Source of the DNA: Candidatus Nomurabacteria bacterium
Lineage (GTDB): Bacteria; Patescibacteriota; Saccharimonadia; Saccharimonadales; Saccharimonadaceae
Assembly (NCBI GenBank): GCA_031257295.1
Contig: JAIROX010000001.1
Span: 186,001-250,000 of the forward strand
Direction: 5' to 3'
Length of the DNA stretch: 64,000 bases
Made by a program: the position numbers and the translations under genes. Shown here piece after piece: positions 51,330 through 59,701 of the stretch. Numbering within the stretch: position 1 is the first letter of the stretch; every line of letters starts with the position of its first letter. The notes below the pieces were generated by a model. It saw only the letters and a program-made list of their open reading frames with translations. It searched no databases and was not told where the DNA came from.

Positions 51330-51677
51330 CTATGGTCTCGACGGCCTGCTTGCCGCCCAGTTGTCTAGCTCATCTCCGTAGGCTGCCGCCTCGGGAGTGA
51401 TAACAATACCGACGCTGCCGCCGGTGAAATAGCCACCAGCTGCTGCCGCCGGAGTTGCCGGAGCTGCTGCCGCCGGAGTTGCCGGAGCTGCTGCTGCCGT
51501 TAGTGCACGGTGGGCTTCAGCCCACTGATCCGACGGTAGAGTTGGCCTTACACCAAACACGTTACCAACTATGTTGACAACGCGTTCATTAAAAGCGCGT
51601 CGATCAATGAGATACAACACGATCAGAACGGCGGCTATAATAAGCACCGCTCCTGCCAAGAATAGCTCTGTAGACAT
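51330..51677 (-). CDS. Small membrane protein with Ala/Pro tandem repeats
   Basis: 115 aa. One TM helix (about 5-24) is followed by a basic stretch and a region with 'VVNIVGNVFGVRP'. Then comes a tandem Ala/Pro/Thr repeat (two copies of an 8-residue APATPAAA unit) and a Gly-rich end. First gene of a two-gene unit with 50066, behind a long structured leader. Site AAAGGAAG before the ATG. No family recognised; a small envelope or secretion-linked protein is a guess. Confidence 0.6.
   Translation of the reverse strand: MSTELFLAGAVLIIAAVLIVLYLIDRRAFNERVVNIVGNVFGVRPTLPSDQWAEAHRALTAAAAPATPAAAAPATPAAAAGGYFTGGSVGIVITPEAAAYGDELDNWAASRPSRP
51439..51495. repeat. 24-bp tandem repeat in the 51330 gene
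   Basis: GC-rich unit containing GCTGCTGCCGCCGGAG, two full copies plus a partial one, encoding Ala/Pro repeats. In-frame copy-number change is likely between strains. Confidence 0.75.
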
Positions 51678-51886
51678 AGTACACTTCCTTTCTGGTGGGA
51701 TTACGCGCCCACCCCCGCATATTATTATTTGTATAAAACTACGAGGGGTGCGCGACCACCCACTCGGAAGTTAATGGGAGTCACATCACATGTGACATTG
51801 CAGATAGAACGAATCTTTCTGCAATGGTCTGACTTGTTAATGGTCTTCTTGATAGAGCAGTTCAAACGGTCTGCTTATCTCAGACT
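51678..51886 (-). promoter_or_regulatory. 209-nt structured leader of the 51330-50066 unit
   Basis: On the minus strand at least four hairpins: TGCAGA/TCTGCA (51799-51823), GTCACA/TGTGAC (51780-51796), a GAG-GGGTG/CACCC stem (about 51743-51765), and GGTGGG/CCCACC (51694-51713) right before the ribosome site. This fills most of the gene-free stretch 51678-52022. A similar design, with different sequence, precedes the 10527 gene. Confidence 0.6.
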
Positions 51887-51892
51887 GCCCCC

Positions 51893-51921
51893 ATGTTATC
51901 ACAAAAAATAAAATTTGTCAA
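51893..51921 (-). promoter_or_regulatory. Promoter of the 51330-50066 unit
   Basis: TTGACA (51921-51916), 17-bp spacer, TAACAT (51898-51893) on the minus strand. Confidence 0.8.
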
Positions 51922-51985
51922 TACTTTTCACCCATTTTATACATAAACGCAATAAAATGTTTATGTTTACATCTGGAACAGCAGG

Positions 51986-52014
51986 TTTACAGATTAAAAA
52001 AATCTTGTTACTAT
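51986..52014 (+). promoter_or_regulatory. Promoter of tRNA-Glu
   Basis: TTTACA (51986-51991), 17-bp spacer, TACTAT (52009-52014). The transcript would start within about 2 nt of the mature tRNA end. Confidence 0.65.
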
Positions 52015-52022
52015 GACTACAC

Positions 52023-52097
52023 GGTCCCGTCGTCTAACGGTTAGGACACCAGGTTTTCATCCTGGCAACAGGGGTTCGATTCCCCTCGGGATCACCA
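52023..52097 (+). tRNA. tRNA-Glu (anticodon UUC)
   Basis: Acceptor GGTCCCG/CGGGATC, anticodon loop TTTTCAT, T-loop GGTTCGATTCC, encoded CCA. Confidence 0.97.
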
Positions 52098-52103
52098 CAA
52101 AAC

Positions 52104-52130
52104 ATCCACCTTTTAAGGGTGGGTATTTTT
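52104..52130 (+). terminator. Terminator after tRNA-Glu
   Basis: ATCCACC, loop, GGTGGGT, then ATTTTT. Confidence 0.8.
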
Positions 52131-52156
52131 GTTTAAAAGTGTTAAAATGCTTAAGT

Positions 52157-53590
52157 ATGAGCAAAAAATTCAAAAGAACCAAAATTTTAGCAACTATCGG
52201 GCCGGCGGTGTTTTCAGGCGAAATGATCGAAAAGCTCTTAAGAGCGGGTGTTAATGGCTGTCGCATGAACTTTAGCCACGGTAGCCACGAAGAAAAAGAC
52301 GAACAAATCAAGTGGATCCGTGATGCTAGCAAAAAAACTGGCAGAGCCGTGGCGATTGTACAAGATTTGCAGGGGCCAAAAATTCGCCTAGGTAGCATCA
52401 AAAACGATCACCTGGACGTTAAAAATGGTGATGAGCTGATTTTAGATTACGCCATGAAGCAACATGATGGTGGTAAAACCTTACCGGTGCAGTACAACCT
52501 AGCCGAAAAGGTCAAGCCTGGCGAGCCACTTTATATTTTTGACGGCAGGATCCGCACCGAGGTGGTGGGTTCAGTGTCTAAGACAGCCATAAAAGTAAAG
52601 GTGCAGAACGACGGTTACCTGATGAGCAAAAAGGGCATTAACCTACCCGATACCGACATGGGTGGCGACATCTTGACACCTAAAGACCTAACAGACATAG
52701 AATTTGGTGCCACACGTGATTTTGACTACGTGGCAGTGAGCTTCGTGCAGGTGGCTGAAGATATTGAAAAGGTTCGCCAAACTTTACTAACTTATGGTTC
52801 AGAAGCCCAGATTATTGCCAAAATTGAGACCAAGAAGGCCGTAGAGTCAGATGAGGCCATGGAAGAAATTGTTAAAGCCACAGACGGAATTATGGTGGCA
52901 CGTGGTGATATGGCCTACGAAGTTGGCCTAGAGGTGGTGCCAGTGATTCAGCGTAAACTAGTGGCGCTATGCCGCAAGCATGGCAAGTTGTGTATTATTG
53001 CCACTCAGATGATGGCCAGCATGGTAGACAGCCCATCACCGACGCGTTCAGAGGTGAATGATGTGGCAACGGCGGTTATCCAAGGTGCTGACACTGTTAT
53101 GCTGTCGGACGAGTCGACCGTTGGTAAGTATCCGATTGAAACAGTGATGGCCATGAAAAAGGTGATTTTGTACACGCAAGATAATTGCGCAGTAGATGCA
53201 TGCCTCGGCACGACGGTTGAGGGCCAACAGGGTATTAAATATGACGCCATTGCCGAAACCGCCGTTAGCTTAGCCGAACGAATTGGCGCTAACGCTATCA
53301 TCTGCGAAACAAAGACTGGCATGACAGCCACAGCAGTGGCGGCCAACCGGCCGAATTTACCGATCTACACTGTTACCAGCGATCCGCGAGTGGCGCAACA
53401 ATTGGCACTATGCTACGCCAACTCGGCCTTTGTGCGCACCTACAGCGACACTTACGGTTTCGATATGGCTAAAGAGCTAAAAGATATGGGCAAGTTCGAA
53501 ATTGAAGTACCAACAGTAGTAATAGTGTCGGGCCGACATAAAAACGTGGTGGGTGGCACAGATACTATTCAGCTACGTAAAATACGTTAA
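52157..53590 (+). CDS. pyk: Pyruvate kinase
   Basis: Converts PEP and ADP to pyruvate and ATP. 477 aa from ATG 52157; a longer frame to 52013 would cover tRNA-Glu, and a TAAAAT box ends 8 nt before 52157, so the mRNA is probably leaderless. N-terminal TKILATIGPAV, MNFSHGSHEEK (K+/ATP site), VQDLQGPKIRLG, active-site KIETKKAVE and MVARGDMAYE (usual GDLGVE). The C-terminal domain is present. First of a pyk-pgk-tpiA lower-glycolysis operon. Confidence 0.97.
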   Translation: MSKKFKRTKILATIGPAVFSGEMIEKLLRAGVNGCRMNFSHGSHEEKDEQIKWIRDASKKTGRAVAIVQDLQGPKIRLGSIKNDHLDVKNGDELILDYAMKQHDGGKTLPVQYNLAEKVKPGEPLYIFDGRIRTEVVGSVSKTAIKVKVQNDGYLMSKKGINLPDTDMGGDILTPKDLTDIEFGATRDFDYVAVSFVQVAEDIEKVRQTLLTYGSEAQIIAKIETKKAVESDEAMEEIVKATDGIMVARGDMAYEVGLEVVPVIQRKLVALCRKHGKLCIIATQMMASMVDSPSPTRSEVNDVATAVIQGADTVMLSDESTVGKYPIETVMAMKKVILYTQDNCAVDACLGTTVEGQQGIKYDAIAETAVSLAERIGANAIICETKTGMTATAVAANRPNLPIYTVTSDPRVAQQLALCYANSAFVRTYSDTYGFDMAKELKDMGKFEIEVPTVVIVSGRHKNVVGGTDTIQLRKIR

Positions 53591-53602
53591 AGGGGTAAAA
53601 GG

Positions 53603-54835
53603 GTGGCAGTTTTTAATAAAAAGACTATCGAAGACGTTGACATTAACGGTAGGGTTGTTTTAGTGCGAGTAGATTACAATGTTCCGCTAAATGACAAGGG
53701 TGAGATAACCGACAATTACCGTATCGCTACGTCGCTGCCGACGATTCGCTACTTGCTGGGCCACGGTGCAAAAAGGGTGGTTCTGGTTAGCCATCTGGGG
53801 CGTCCAGGCGGTAGGGTGGATAGCAAGTATTCTTTAGGTGTTGTGGCTGATTGCCTGCGTGAGCTGCTTAGCGGCACCCAGGTTGAGTTTATCAAGTTCG
53901 TGCCAGGGGTGGCTGGCGGCAGCTCAGAGTTTCTAGATAAGGTAGCTAGCAGCTCAAGCGGCAGTGTGATACTGCTGGAAAACCTGCGTTTTAACCCTGG
54001 TGAAGAGGCTAATAGTGAGGCGTTCGCGCGCGACCTGGTGCAATTAACAGACGCAGACTTATTTGTGCAAGATGGTTTTGGGGTGTTGCACCGCGAGTCA
54101 GCTACTACAAACGCCATTACGCGGCTTTTGCCAAGCGTAGCTGGGCTTTTGGTGGAAAATGAGGTTAAAGCTCTCCAGAAGGCCATATATGACCCTATGC
54201 GGCCATTTTTGTCAATAAATGGCGGTGCCAAGGTTAGCGATAAGGTTGGTATTCTATCTAATTTGATGAGCCTGGCCGATAGCATGCTGATTGGTGGCGC
54301 CATGGCCAACTGTTTCCTTAAGTACAGTGGTAATGATGTGGGTGTCAGTAAGGTAGAAGAAGGCCAAGGCTCAGCGCTTAACACCTTTTTTGCTACTCGA
54401 GCTGCTAGGCGTATACCGCTATTTTTACCACAGGATGTATTAACCGTTAAAGAGATAATCGCCACGGCCAAAACGGAGGTTAAGCCAGTTAGTAAGCTAG
54501 CCAAGGACGACATCATAGTGGATATTGGCCCGAAAACTACCGAATTATTCTTGCGGGAGATAGAAAAAGCTAGCACAGTGGTGTGGAATGGCAACCTGGG
54601 GATAACTGAGATTGAACCATTTGCAAACGGTTCAAAGGCAGTGGCTGAAGCAATTGGCCGTAAACAGGGCGCGCTGACTATTATCGGTGGGGGTGATACG
54701 GCTGGCTTTGTGCGCGGGCTGATGCAGCAAGATTCTAGCTTGAGATATTCCTTAATTTCCACTGGCGGCGGCGTAGCACTTGACTTTATCGCCGGCAAGC
54801 CACTGCCGGGGCTGGTCAGTTTGCAAGACAGATAA
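53603..54835 (+). CDS. pgk: Phosphoglycerate kinase
   Basis: Transfers phosphate from 1,3-bisphosphoglycerate to ADP. 410 aa with a GTG start 12 nt after pyk (AAAGGGG-rich upstream). RVDYNVPL (substrate Arg/Asp/Asn), SHLGRPGG, ENLRFNPGEEAN, 'NGGAKVSDKVGIL' and the C-terminal GGGDTA nucleotide loop. The length is normal. tpiA follows after 34 nt. A long antisense open frame over it is a codon-bias shadow. Confidence 0.96.
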   Translation: MAVFNKKTIEDVDINGRVVLVRVDYNVPLNDKGEITDNYRIATSLPTIRYLLGHGAKRVVLVSHLGRPGGRVDSKYSLGVVADCLRELLSGTQVEFIKFVPGVAGGSSEFLDKVASSSSGSVILLENLRFNPGEEANSEAFARDLVQLTDADLFVQDGFGVLHRESATTNAITRLLPSVAGLLVENEVKALQKAIYDPMRPFLSINGGAKVSDKVGILSNLMSLADSMLIGGAMANCFLKYSGNDVGVSKVEEGQGSALNTFFATRAARRIPLFLPQDVLTVKEIIATAKTEVKPVSKLAKDDIIVDIGPKTTELFLREIEKASTVVWNGNLGITEIEPFANGSKAVAEAIGRKQGALTIIGGGDTAGFVRGLMQQDSSLRYSLISTGGGVALDFIAGKPLPGLVSLQDR

Positions 54836-54869
54836 GAAAGGTGTAAAGTAGGCATAAACGGGATGAACC

Positions 54870-55655
54870 ATGATAAAGTCTAAAAAATTGATAATCGGCA
54901 ACTGGAAGATGAACTTCACGGTGGATGAAGCCAGCCACCATTTACATCGCTTGGCTGGCAAAGCTAAGCCTAGCGCGGATGTAGAGGTAGTATTGGCGCC
55001 GGCCTTGTTCACGATTCAGTCGCTCAGTTTACAGGTTAGCCGTAAGCAGTTTAAGCTGGCGGCTCAGAATTTTTACCACCGAGATTTCGGAGCCTTTACG
55101 GGCGAAACTTCTATTGCACAACTGAGAGGCTTTGTGGATTATGCAATCGTCGGCCACAGTGAGCGGCGCTATATTTTCGGTGAAACTGCGAATGACGTGC
55201 GGCTTAAAGTGGCAGCTGCGGTGCGCTCTGATGTGTCGCCAGTTTTGTGTATTGGCGAGACGGCTACCGAAAAGATGCTGGGCGAAACTGCCGATGTGAT
55301 TTACGATCAACTAGTGGGCGGCCTGAGTGACGTAACGAGTGAAGATATCGAGAATGTAGTGGTGGCCTACGAGCCAGTTTGGGCCAAAGACGCCAAACCG
55401 CCATTGCCGGATGATATCGCTAAGACTGTTAAAACTATTCGAAGGCACATTGAGCATCTGTATGGCAAGAAAGCTGCTACTATAGTCCGCATAGTATATG
55501 GCGGCAGCGTAGATGCTATTAATGCCGAATCGTATCTAAAGGTTACTGGCGTGGATGGCCTGCTGGTGGGCGGCGCTAGCTTGAATGTTGAAGAATTTTG
55601 TGAGATTATAGACATAAGCAATAAACTAACTAAAAACACGAGAGGTGGAAAGTGA
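54870..55655 (+). CDS. tpiA: Triosephosphate isomerase
   Basis: Interconverts DHAP and glyceraldehyde-3-P. 261 aa. IGNWKMNFT (catalytic Lys), VGHSERRYIF (catalytic His), VAYEPVWAKD (catalytic Glu), IVYGGSVDA (phosphate loop) and LLVGGASL. Glyceraldehyde-3-P also comes from Xfp, so the enzyme links the phosphoketolase route to the pgk-pyk steps. Its stop overlaps the GTG of the next gene. Confidence 0.97.
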   Translation: MIKSKKLIIGNWKMNFTVDEASHHLHRLAGKAKPSADVEVVLAPALFTIQSLSLQVSRKQFKLAAQNFYHRDFGAFTGETSIAQLRGFVDYAIVGHSERRYIFGETANDVRLKVAAAVRSDVSPVLCIGETATEKMLGETADVIYDQLVGGLSDVTSEDIENVVVAYEPVWAKDAKPPLPDDIAKTVKTIRRHIEHLYGKKAATIVRIVYGGSVDAINAESYLKVTGVDGLLVGGASLNVEEFCEIIDISNKLTKNTRGGK

Positions 55656-56611
55656 ACGATTTAGACTTTGATGAACTCGACAAAGCTATCGGTGGCGCAG
55701 GCGGTGACACGCCTCCAGCTGATGGTGATGCCGTTCCAGCAGGTGCAGACCCGGTTGTTCTTGCAGATGATGCTGTGGCACCAGCCGAGCCGGCAGTAAC
55801 AGACGACCCTGCTTCAGCGGCTTCTGGAGGTGACACGACGCTGGCTGATGTTGAAACGATGGCGGCGATGAACTTGCCGGCAGACGATGCTACACCTGAA
55901 CCAGAATCAGAACCAAGCGAAGATGCGGCCACAGACGGTCAAGCTATTGCAAGGTCACAGGGTAAGTTCATGGATATGGTGCATAGCAGTTCAGATATGA
56001 CTGTTGAGCGCCCAACTGCTGTGCCACCCGTTGCCGCTCCAAGCGAAACCATTTCACGCGAGGCTCCAGACCTAGCGCCGGTCGACGAGACCGAAGCTCC
56101 AGCCCCAGAGGCAGAGTCGGCTGCGCCGGATACGGTTGAGGATGCTTCAGCGCCAGTCACCACTGACGAGTCGCCAGAGGCGGCTTTGAGTGACAGTATT
56201 GGATCAATTGATTTTTCTGCATCTGAGCCAGCTGACCAGCCAACTGAAGATGCTCTGGCGACCGATGCGCCTGCTGAAGATGTAGCGTCAGAAGATGCTG
56301 ATCAGATGAATTCGCCATTTATACCAGATGCTCAGGTGGATAAGCGGCCACTTGGTGGTGCTCCATCACCAGAAGATACGATAGATAGCACCGAAAGCAC
56401 TCCGGCTGATGCACCTGCCCCAGTGGTAGCGCCAGCAGCCGACCAACCTCAGCCTGCGTTTGTGCCTGGTGGCACAGCTCCTGCCGTAGCGGCGGTCGGC
56501 GGTGCGCCTAAAAAAGGCAAGGGCGGTTTGATATGGATCCTTGTGATAGTCGCTGCAGTCGCCTTATTGGCGGTCGGCGGTGCATTAGTTTATAGTTTCT
56601 TGCTGAAATAG
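55652..56611 (+). CDS. Acidic, Ala/Pro-rich protein with C-terminal TM anchor
   Basis: 319 aa from a GTG start behind AGAGGTGGAAA, overlapping the tpiA stop. Residues 1-275 are highly acidic and low in complexity (Asp, Glu, Ala, Pro, Thr) and should be disordered. A Gly/Lys junction (GGAPKKGKGG) then leads to one TM helix (about 292-316) at the very end. It is a tail-anchored layout with a large cytoplasmic acidic region; a bacterial scaffold role is a guess. Its coupling to glycolytic genes is unexplained. No family recognised. Confidence 0.65.
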   Translation: MNDLDFDELDKAIGGAGGDTPPADGDAVPAGADPVVLADDAVAPAEPAVTDDPASAASGGDTTLADVETMAAMNLPADDATPEPESEPSEDAATDGQAIARSQGKFMDMVHSSSDMTVERPTAVPPVAAPSETISREAPDLAPVDETEAPAPEAESAAPDTVEDASAPVTTDESPEAALSDSIGSIDFSASEPADQPTEDALATDAPAEDVASEDADQMNSPFIPDAQVDKRPLGGAPSPEDTIDSTESTPADAPAPVVAPAADQPQPAFVPGGTAPAVAAVGGAPKKGKGGLIWILVIVAAVALLAVGGALVYSFLLK

Positions 56612-56615
56612 CTTA

Positions 56616-56700
56616 AGCTTGACTTTTATACATAAGTATGCTACAATTGAACCTTAACGAACCGTTGAGGCTCAATCGTTAGGCGTGGTACAATTGTTCT
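56616..56700 (+). promoter_or_regulatory. Tandem promoters of uvrD
   Basis: P1: TTGACT (about 56618), 17-bp spacer with TATGC, TACAAT (about 56641). P2: TACAAT at 56689-56694, 7 nt before the ATG. Between them an inverted repeat CCTTAACGA...TCGTTAGG (about 56651-56683) could be an operator. Confidence 0.55.
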
Positions 56701-56701
56701 A

Positions 56702-58897
56702 ATGAATATTTTCAAAAATCTTAACGACGCCCAGCGTGAAGCCGTAGAGGTGACTCGTGGCCCGCTTTTGATTCTGGCTGGTGCTGGTAGTGGCAAAACT
56801 AAAACTTTAACGCATCGTATAGCTAACCTAGTGGTCAATCACGGAGTTCAGCCTGGTGAAATACTAGCTGTGACGTTTACTAATAAGGCAGCTGGCGAGA
56901 TGCGGGAGAGATTGGGCAACTTGCTGGGCGGCGCTTCGGAGCATGCTACTCCAGGGAGCGCTCAAGGCCGCTTGGCCGAGGTTACTCCCTCTCGTAGCAG
57001 CTCCTTCAGCGCTAACTCGCGAAACTTCTTCCCCTATATGGGCACGTTTCATTCAATTTGTGTGCGGATCCTCAAGATCGAGGCCGAAAACTTGGAGCAT
57101 GTGCCGAAAAACTTTGTGATTTATGACGACGATGATCGCCAGGCTCTAATTAAACGTGCTATGAAAGAGCTTAGTATCGATGACAAGCAGCTTAAACCCC
57201 GCGCTGTAAGCAGCATGATTAGTAAAGCTAAGAATGACTGTGTGGGGCCCGATGAGTTCGCAGCCGCCGCTAATCACCCTATCCAAAAGGCCGTGGCCCA
57301 AATCTATGCACGCTATGAGCGAGCTCGCCGTGACACTGGCGCGTTGGATTTCGACGACTTACTGCTTGAGACAGTGCGCATGCTCAAGAATCACCCCGAG
57401 ATCCGCCAGCACTGGCAGGGGCGTTTTAAGTATATCCTGATCGATGAGTATCAGGATACCAACGCCGTGCAGTACAAAATGGTCAAACTATTGGTTAACA
57501 AAGACAAAAATATTTGCGTAGTGGGCGACGATTGGCAGAGTATTTATAGTTGGCGGGGCGCGGATTTTACCAATATTTTGAACTTCGAAAAGGATTTTCC
57601 GGGTGCCAAGGTGATAAAACTAGAGCAAAATTACCGCAGTACTCAGCCCATTTTAGACGCGGCGCATAAGGTGATAACCAAAAATAAAAATCGTACCAAC
57701 AAAAAGCTCTGGACGGCCATAGAACAAGGCGAGCAAGTGCAAATTACGCGCTTAAATGACGAAACCGAAGAAGCGGCTATGGTGGCAGCGCGAATTCTGC
57801 AACGAGTGAGTGCTGGCGTGCGCAAATTTAGTGATTTTGCGATTTTATATCGTGTGAACGCTCAAAGCTACGCTTTTGAGCGGGCTTTTATGCAAGCCCA
57901 TGTGCCGTATCGGCTAGTGGGCGGCGTGCGGTTTTATGATCGCCGCGAGGTAAAAGACATTATCGCGTATCTACGTCTGTTGTATCAGCCGAACGATCTG
58001 GTGAGTTTTAATCGCATAGTCAACATGCCAGTACGCGGTGTGGGCGAGGCTAGTTTGCTTAAATTCAATACCTATTGGGCTAATAGTGGTGCCAGTATTG
58101 TTGAGGCACTGGTTGCGGCCGACGAAGACAGCGGCTTAACCGCCAGGGCGCGTCAAAACCTAAACAATCTGGGCAACCTACTCTACCTATTGCGCGATAA
58201 GGTAGAAAACGGTACGGCCACACCTGGTGAGGTTGTGGAAGAGTTGGTCAAAGAAATTGGCTACAAGGAACATCTCAACGACGACACGCCGCAGGCCGAA
58301 GATCGGCTAGAAAACCTTGGGGCTTTAATCAGTGAGGCGGCACACTACGAAACTTTGGATGAGTTTTTGAACGACGTGGCACTGCTTACCAGTGCCGACG
58401 AAGACACTGGCGATAAAGATAAAGTAACCCTGATGACTTTGCACGTGGCCAAAGGTTTGGAATTTCCGGTGGTTTTTGTGGTTGGTCTCGAAGAAGGGCT
58501 GCTGCCGCACGCGCGGGTGAATGACTACACGGGCGATGATAGCGAGCTAGAAGAAGAACGACGTCTACTATATGTAGGGATGACACGCGCTAAAGAAGAG
58601 TTGATTATGACTCACGCCAGCTCGCGTTTTGTCTATGGTAAGCGTCAATATGTTTTGCCGTCACGCTTTTTAGAGGATCTGCAAGAGGGCGCTGGGAACT
58701 TCTTTGCAGGGTCGACCCCTGCAAATACGTTTGAGGATTTTGAGATTCAACCTTACGAAGTTGGCGATAGGGTGAAATCTATGCAGTTTGGCGTAGGCTC
58801 AGTGGTGGATGTGGACGGCCTGGCGGTGCGGGTTAATTTCGACGATGGCGTATCAAAACTACTCAACGTGCAATATGCACGGTTAGAGAAATTGTAG
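56702..58897 (+). CDS. uvrD: UvrD/PcrA-type DNA helicase with palindromic in-frame insert
   Basis: SF1A 3'-5' helicase for repair and replication-fork clearance. 731 aa. Motif I GAGSGKTKT (about 25-33), Ia VTFTNKAAGEM, TFHSICVRIL, II DEYQDTNAV, III VGDDWQSIYSWRGAD (Trp where most have Asp), IV LEQNYRST, V TLHVAKGLEFPVVF and VI LLYVGMTRAKEE. Between GEMRERLGNLL and the TFHS block about 35 extra residues (about 77-112) are present; the DNA for 77-104 is an 82-bp palindromic element. A short Tudor-like tail is kept (VGDRVKSMQFGVGSV). TACAAT lies 7 nt before the ATG. Confidence 0.95.
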   Translation: MNIFKNLNDAQREAVEVTRGPLLILAGAGSGKTKTLTHRIANLVVNHGVQPGEILAVTFTNKAAGEMRERLGNLLGGASEHATPGSAQGRLAEVTPSRSSSFSANSRNFFPYMGTFHSICVRILKIEAENLEHVPKNFVIYDDDDRQALIKRAMKELSIDDKQLKPRAVSSMISKAKNDCVGPDEFAAAANHPIQKAVAQIYARYERARRDTGALDFDDLLLETVRMLKNHPEIRQHWQGRFKYILIDEYQDTNAVQYKMVKLLVNKDKNICVVGDDWQSIYSWRGADFTNILNFEKDFPGAKVIKLEQNYRSTQPILDAAHKVITKNKNRTNKKLWTAIEQGEQVQITRLNDETEEAAMVAARILQRVSAGVRKFSDFAILYRVNAQSYAFERAFMQAHVPYRLVGGVRFYDRREVKDIIAYLRLLYQPNDLVSFNRIVNMPVRGVGEASLLKFNTYWANSGASIVEALVAADEDSGLTARARQNLNNLGNLLYLLRDKVENGTATPGEVVEELVKEIGYKEHLNDDTPQAEDRLENLGALISEAAHYETLDEFLNDVALLTSADEDTGDKDKVTLMTLHVAKGLEFPVVFVVGLEEGLLPHARVNDYTGDDSELEEERRLLYVGMTRAKEELIMTHASSRFVYGKRQYVLPSRFLEDLQEGAGNFFAGSTPANTFEDFEIQPYEVGDRVKSMQFGVGSVVDVDGLAVRVNFDDGVSKLLNVQYARLEKL
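56931..57012. repeat. 82-bp palindromic element inside uvrD
   Basis: Nested inverted repeats: GCGCT/AGCGC, GGAGC(A)TGCTAC/GTAGCAGCTCC, GGGAG/CTCCC and a central GGCC-GCTT-GGCC. It stays in frame and encodes an insert absent from ordinary PcrA/UvrD. Confidence 0.75.
58703..58725. repeat. 23-bp palindrome near the 3' end of uvrD
   Basis: TTTGCAGG-GTCGACC-CCTGCAAA, in frame in a linker before the C-terminal Tudor-like tail. Arms resemble, but do not match, the 21-bp element. Confidence 0.6.
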
Positions 58898-58904
58898 CTG
58901 GCAG

Positions 58905-58940
58905 AAAAAGAACCACCTTGCAAAAAAGGTGGTTCTTTTT
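58905..58940. terminator. Terminator between uvrD and the DUF4352 gene
   Basis: AAAAAGAACCACCTT, loop, AAGGTGGTTCTTTTT; works in both directions. Confidence 0.92.
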
Positions 58941-58954
58941 GTGAGAACTGCAGA

Positions 58955-59512
58955 TTATAGCTTAATTGTAACTTCTTTGTTCGACCAAAAACCAGGCTGA
59001 TAGTGTAGCGTAAGGGCGTCGCCGAGTGGTGCTTCAAAGACAATTGCACCAGATTTTTTACCGTTTTTGGAAAGTTCACCAGAACTTAAGGCGTCGTCAA
59101 TCGTAAAAGATAGCCCATCCGCATCTTCAATGGCTCCGTTACCATCTTCAATTTTCCACTCAAGCACATTGTATGATGCTGTACTGTCTGACTTATTCTC
59201 AATTAATACGTTAACTTTCACATACTCCTTGCCTTCAGCGGGTGTTATGAACTGATTACCTGAGTTATAGTTTCTTTCGACAGATGTTACGGTCACCTCC
59301 TTACCGTCGAATGCTATAATGTCGCCAACTTTGAACTCAGTCTTCTCTTCTTGTTCAGTGGTGTTGTTGGCTCCTTGCGATGTACTTTTATTTTCACCGA
59401 CTTTTTGTGCTTCGTCCTTACTGCCACCCGCTGCTGCAGCAACGCCTATTATTATCACGACAATGATTAGCCAAAACCACCATTTTTTAAAGACTGACTT
59501 TTTCTTTTCCAT
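58955..59512 (-). CDS. DUF4352-type exported protein with N-terminal TM anchor
   Basis: 185 aa. A basic start (EKKKSVFKKWW) precedes a TM helix (about 12-30). A Ser/Asn/Glu-rich linker (about 32-60) is followed by an immunoglobulin-like domain (about 62-185) with the DUF4352 pattern: 'VTSVERNYNSGN', 'EGKEYVKVNVLIENKSD', 'GKKSGAIVFEAP' and 'LHYQPGFWSNKEVTIKL'. Such domains sit outside Gram-positive-type cells; the role is unknown. The ATG follows AAAGGAG, which itself lies just after an 11-bp hairpin (CCAGAAACAAA arm). A candidate structured RNA precedes it on the same strand. Confidence 0.8.
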   Translation of the reverse strand: MEKKKSVFKKWWFWLIIVVIIIGVAAAAGGSKDEAQKVGENKSTSQGANNTTEQEEKTEFKVGDIIAFDGKEVTVTSVERNYNSGNQFITPAEGKEYVKVNVLIENKSDSTASYNVLEWKIEDGNGAIEDADGLSFTIDDALSSGELSKNGKKSGAIVFEAPLGDALTLHYQPGFWSNKEVTIKL

Positions 59513-59520
59513 ACATAACT

Positions 59521-59562
59521 CCTTTGTTTCTGGTTATTATCTCTGCGCCTGCTGTCGCCAGA
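59521..59562 (-). promoter_or_regulatory. Hairpin next to the ribosome site of the DUF4352 gene
   Basis: Minus strand TTTGTTTCTGG (about 59565-59555) pairs with CCAGAAACAAA (about 59532-59522), perfect over 11 bp, ending at the GGAG site. It could control translation. Confidence 0.6.
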
Positions 59563-59563
59563 A

Positions 59564-59696
59564 ACAAAAACGACACCGCAGGGGTGTTCTAAACCTATTC
59601 ACAAACTAGAGCTTTTGGCTCAGCCTGCTATGCGGTGCCGTTTTGATCGGCTGAACCGCTAGCGTGCTACTAGTCTGCGATTTAGGTTTAGAACAC
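59564..59696 (-). ncRNA. Candidate rod-shaped structured RNA or riboswitch-like leader
   Basis: On the minus strand, 7 nt after TATAAT (59707-59702). Closing stem of 13 bp (59696-59684 with 59596-59584), then an internal loop, then CAGACTAG/CTAGTTTG (8 bp, one G-U), a large internal loop, GGTTCAGCC/GGCTGAGCC (9 bp, one G-U) and an apical region. The 3' side overlaps a terminator hairpin ACACC-CCTGC-GGTGT plus TTTTT (59587-59566). There are no motifs of SRP RNA, RNase P or tmRNA. The rod with a central bubble is 6S-like, and the overlap of closing stem and terminator could also be a switch for the DUF4352 gene. Confidence 0.55.
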
Positions 59697-59701
59697 TTTA
59701 G

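Noticed and set aside
52013-52156. Longer pyruvate kinase start reading through tRNA-Glu
   Set aside because: Would translate a tRNA gene and its terminator; the start at 52157 matches the family N-terminus and follows a -10 box.
53749-54855. Long minus-strand frame of 368 codons opposite pgk
   Set aside because: Exact antisense of a conserved glycolytic gene, no ribosome site, Ser/Leu-rich shadow composition.
59564-59696. tmRNA, SRP RNA or RNase P RNA
   Set aside because: No tRNA-like ends or tag frame with a terminal Ala-Ala-stop, no GGAAG-type SRP apical loop, no RNase P conserved core.
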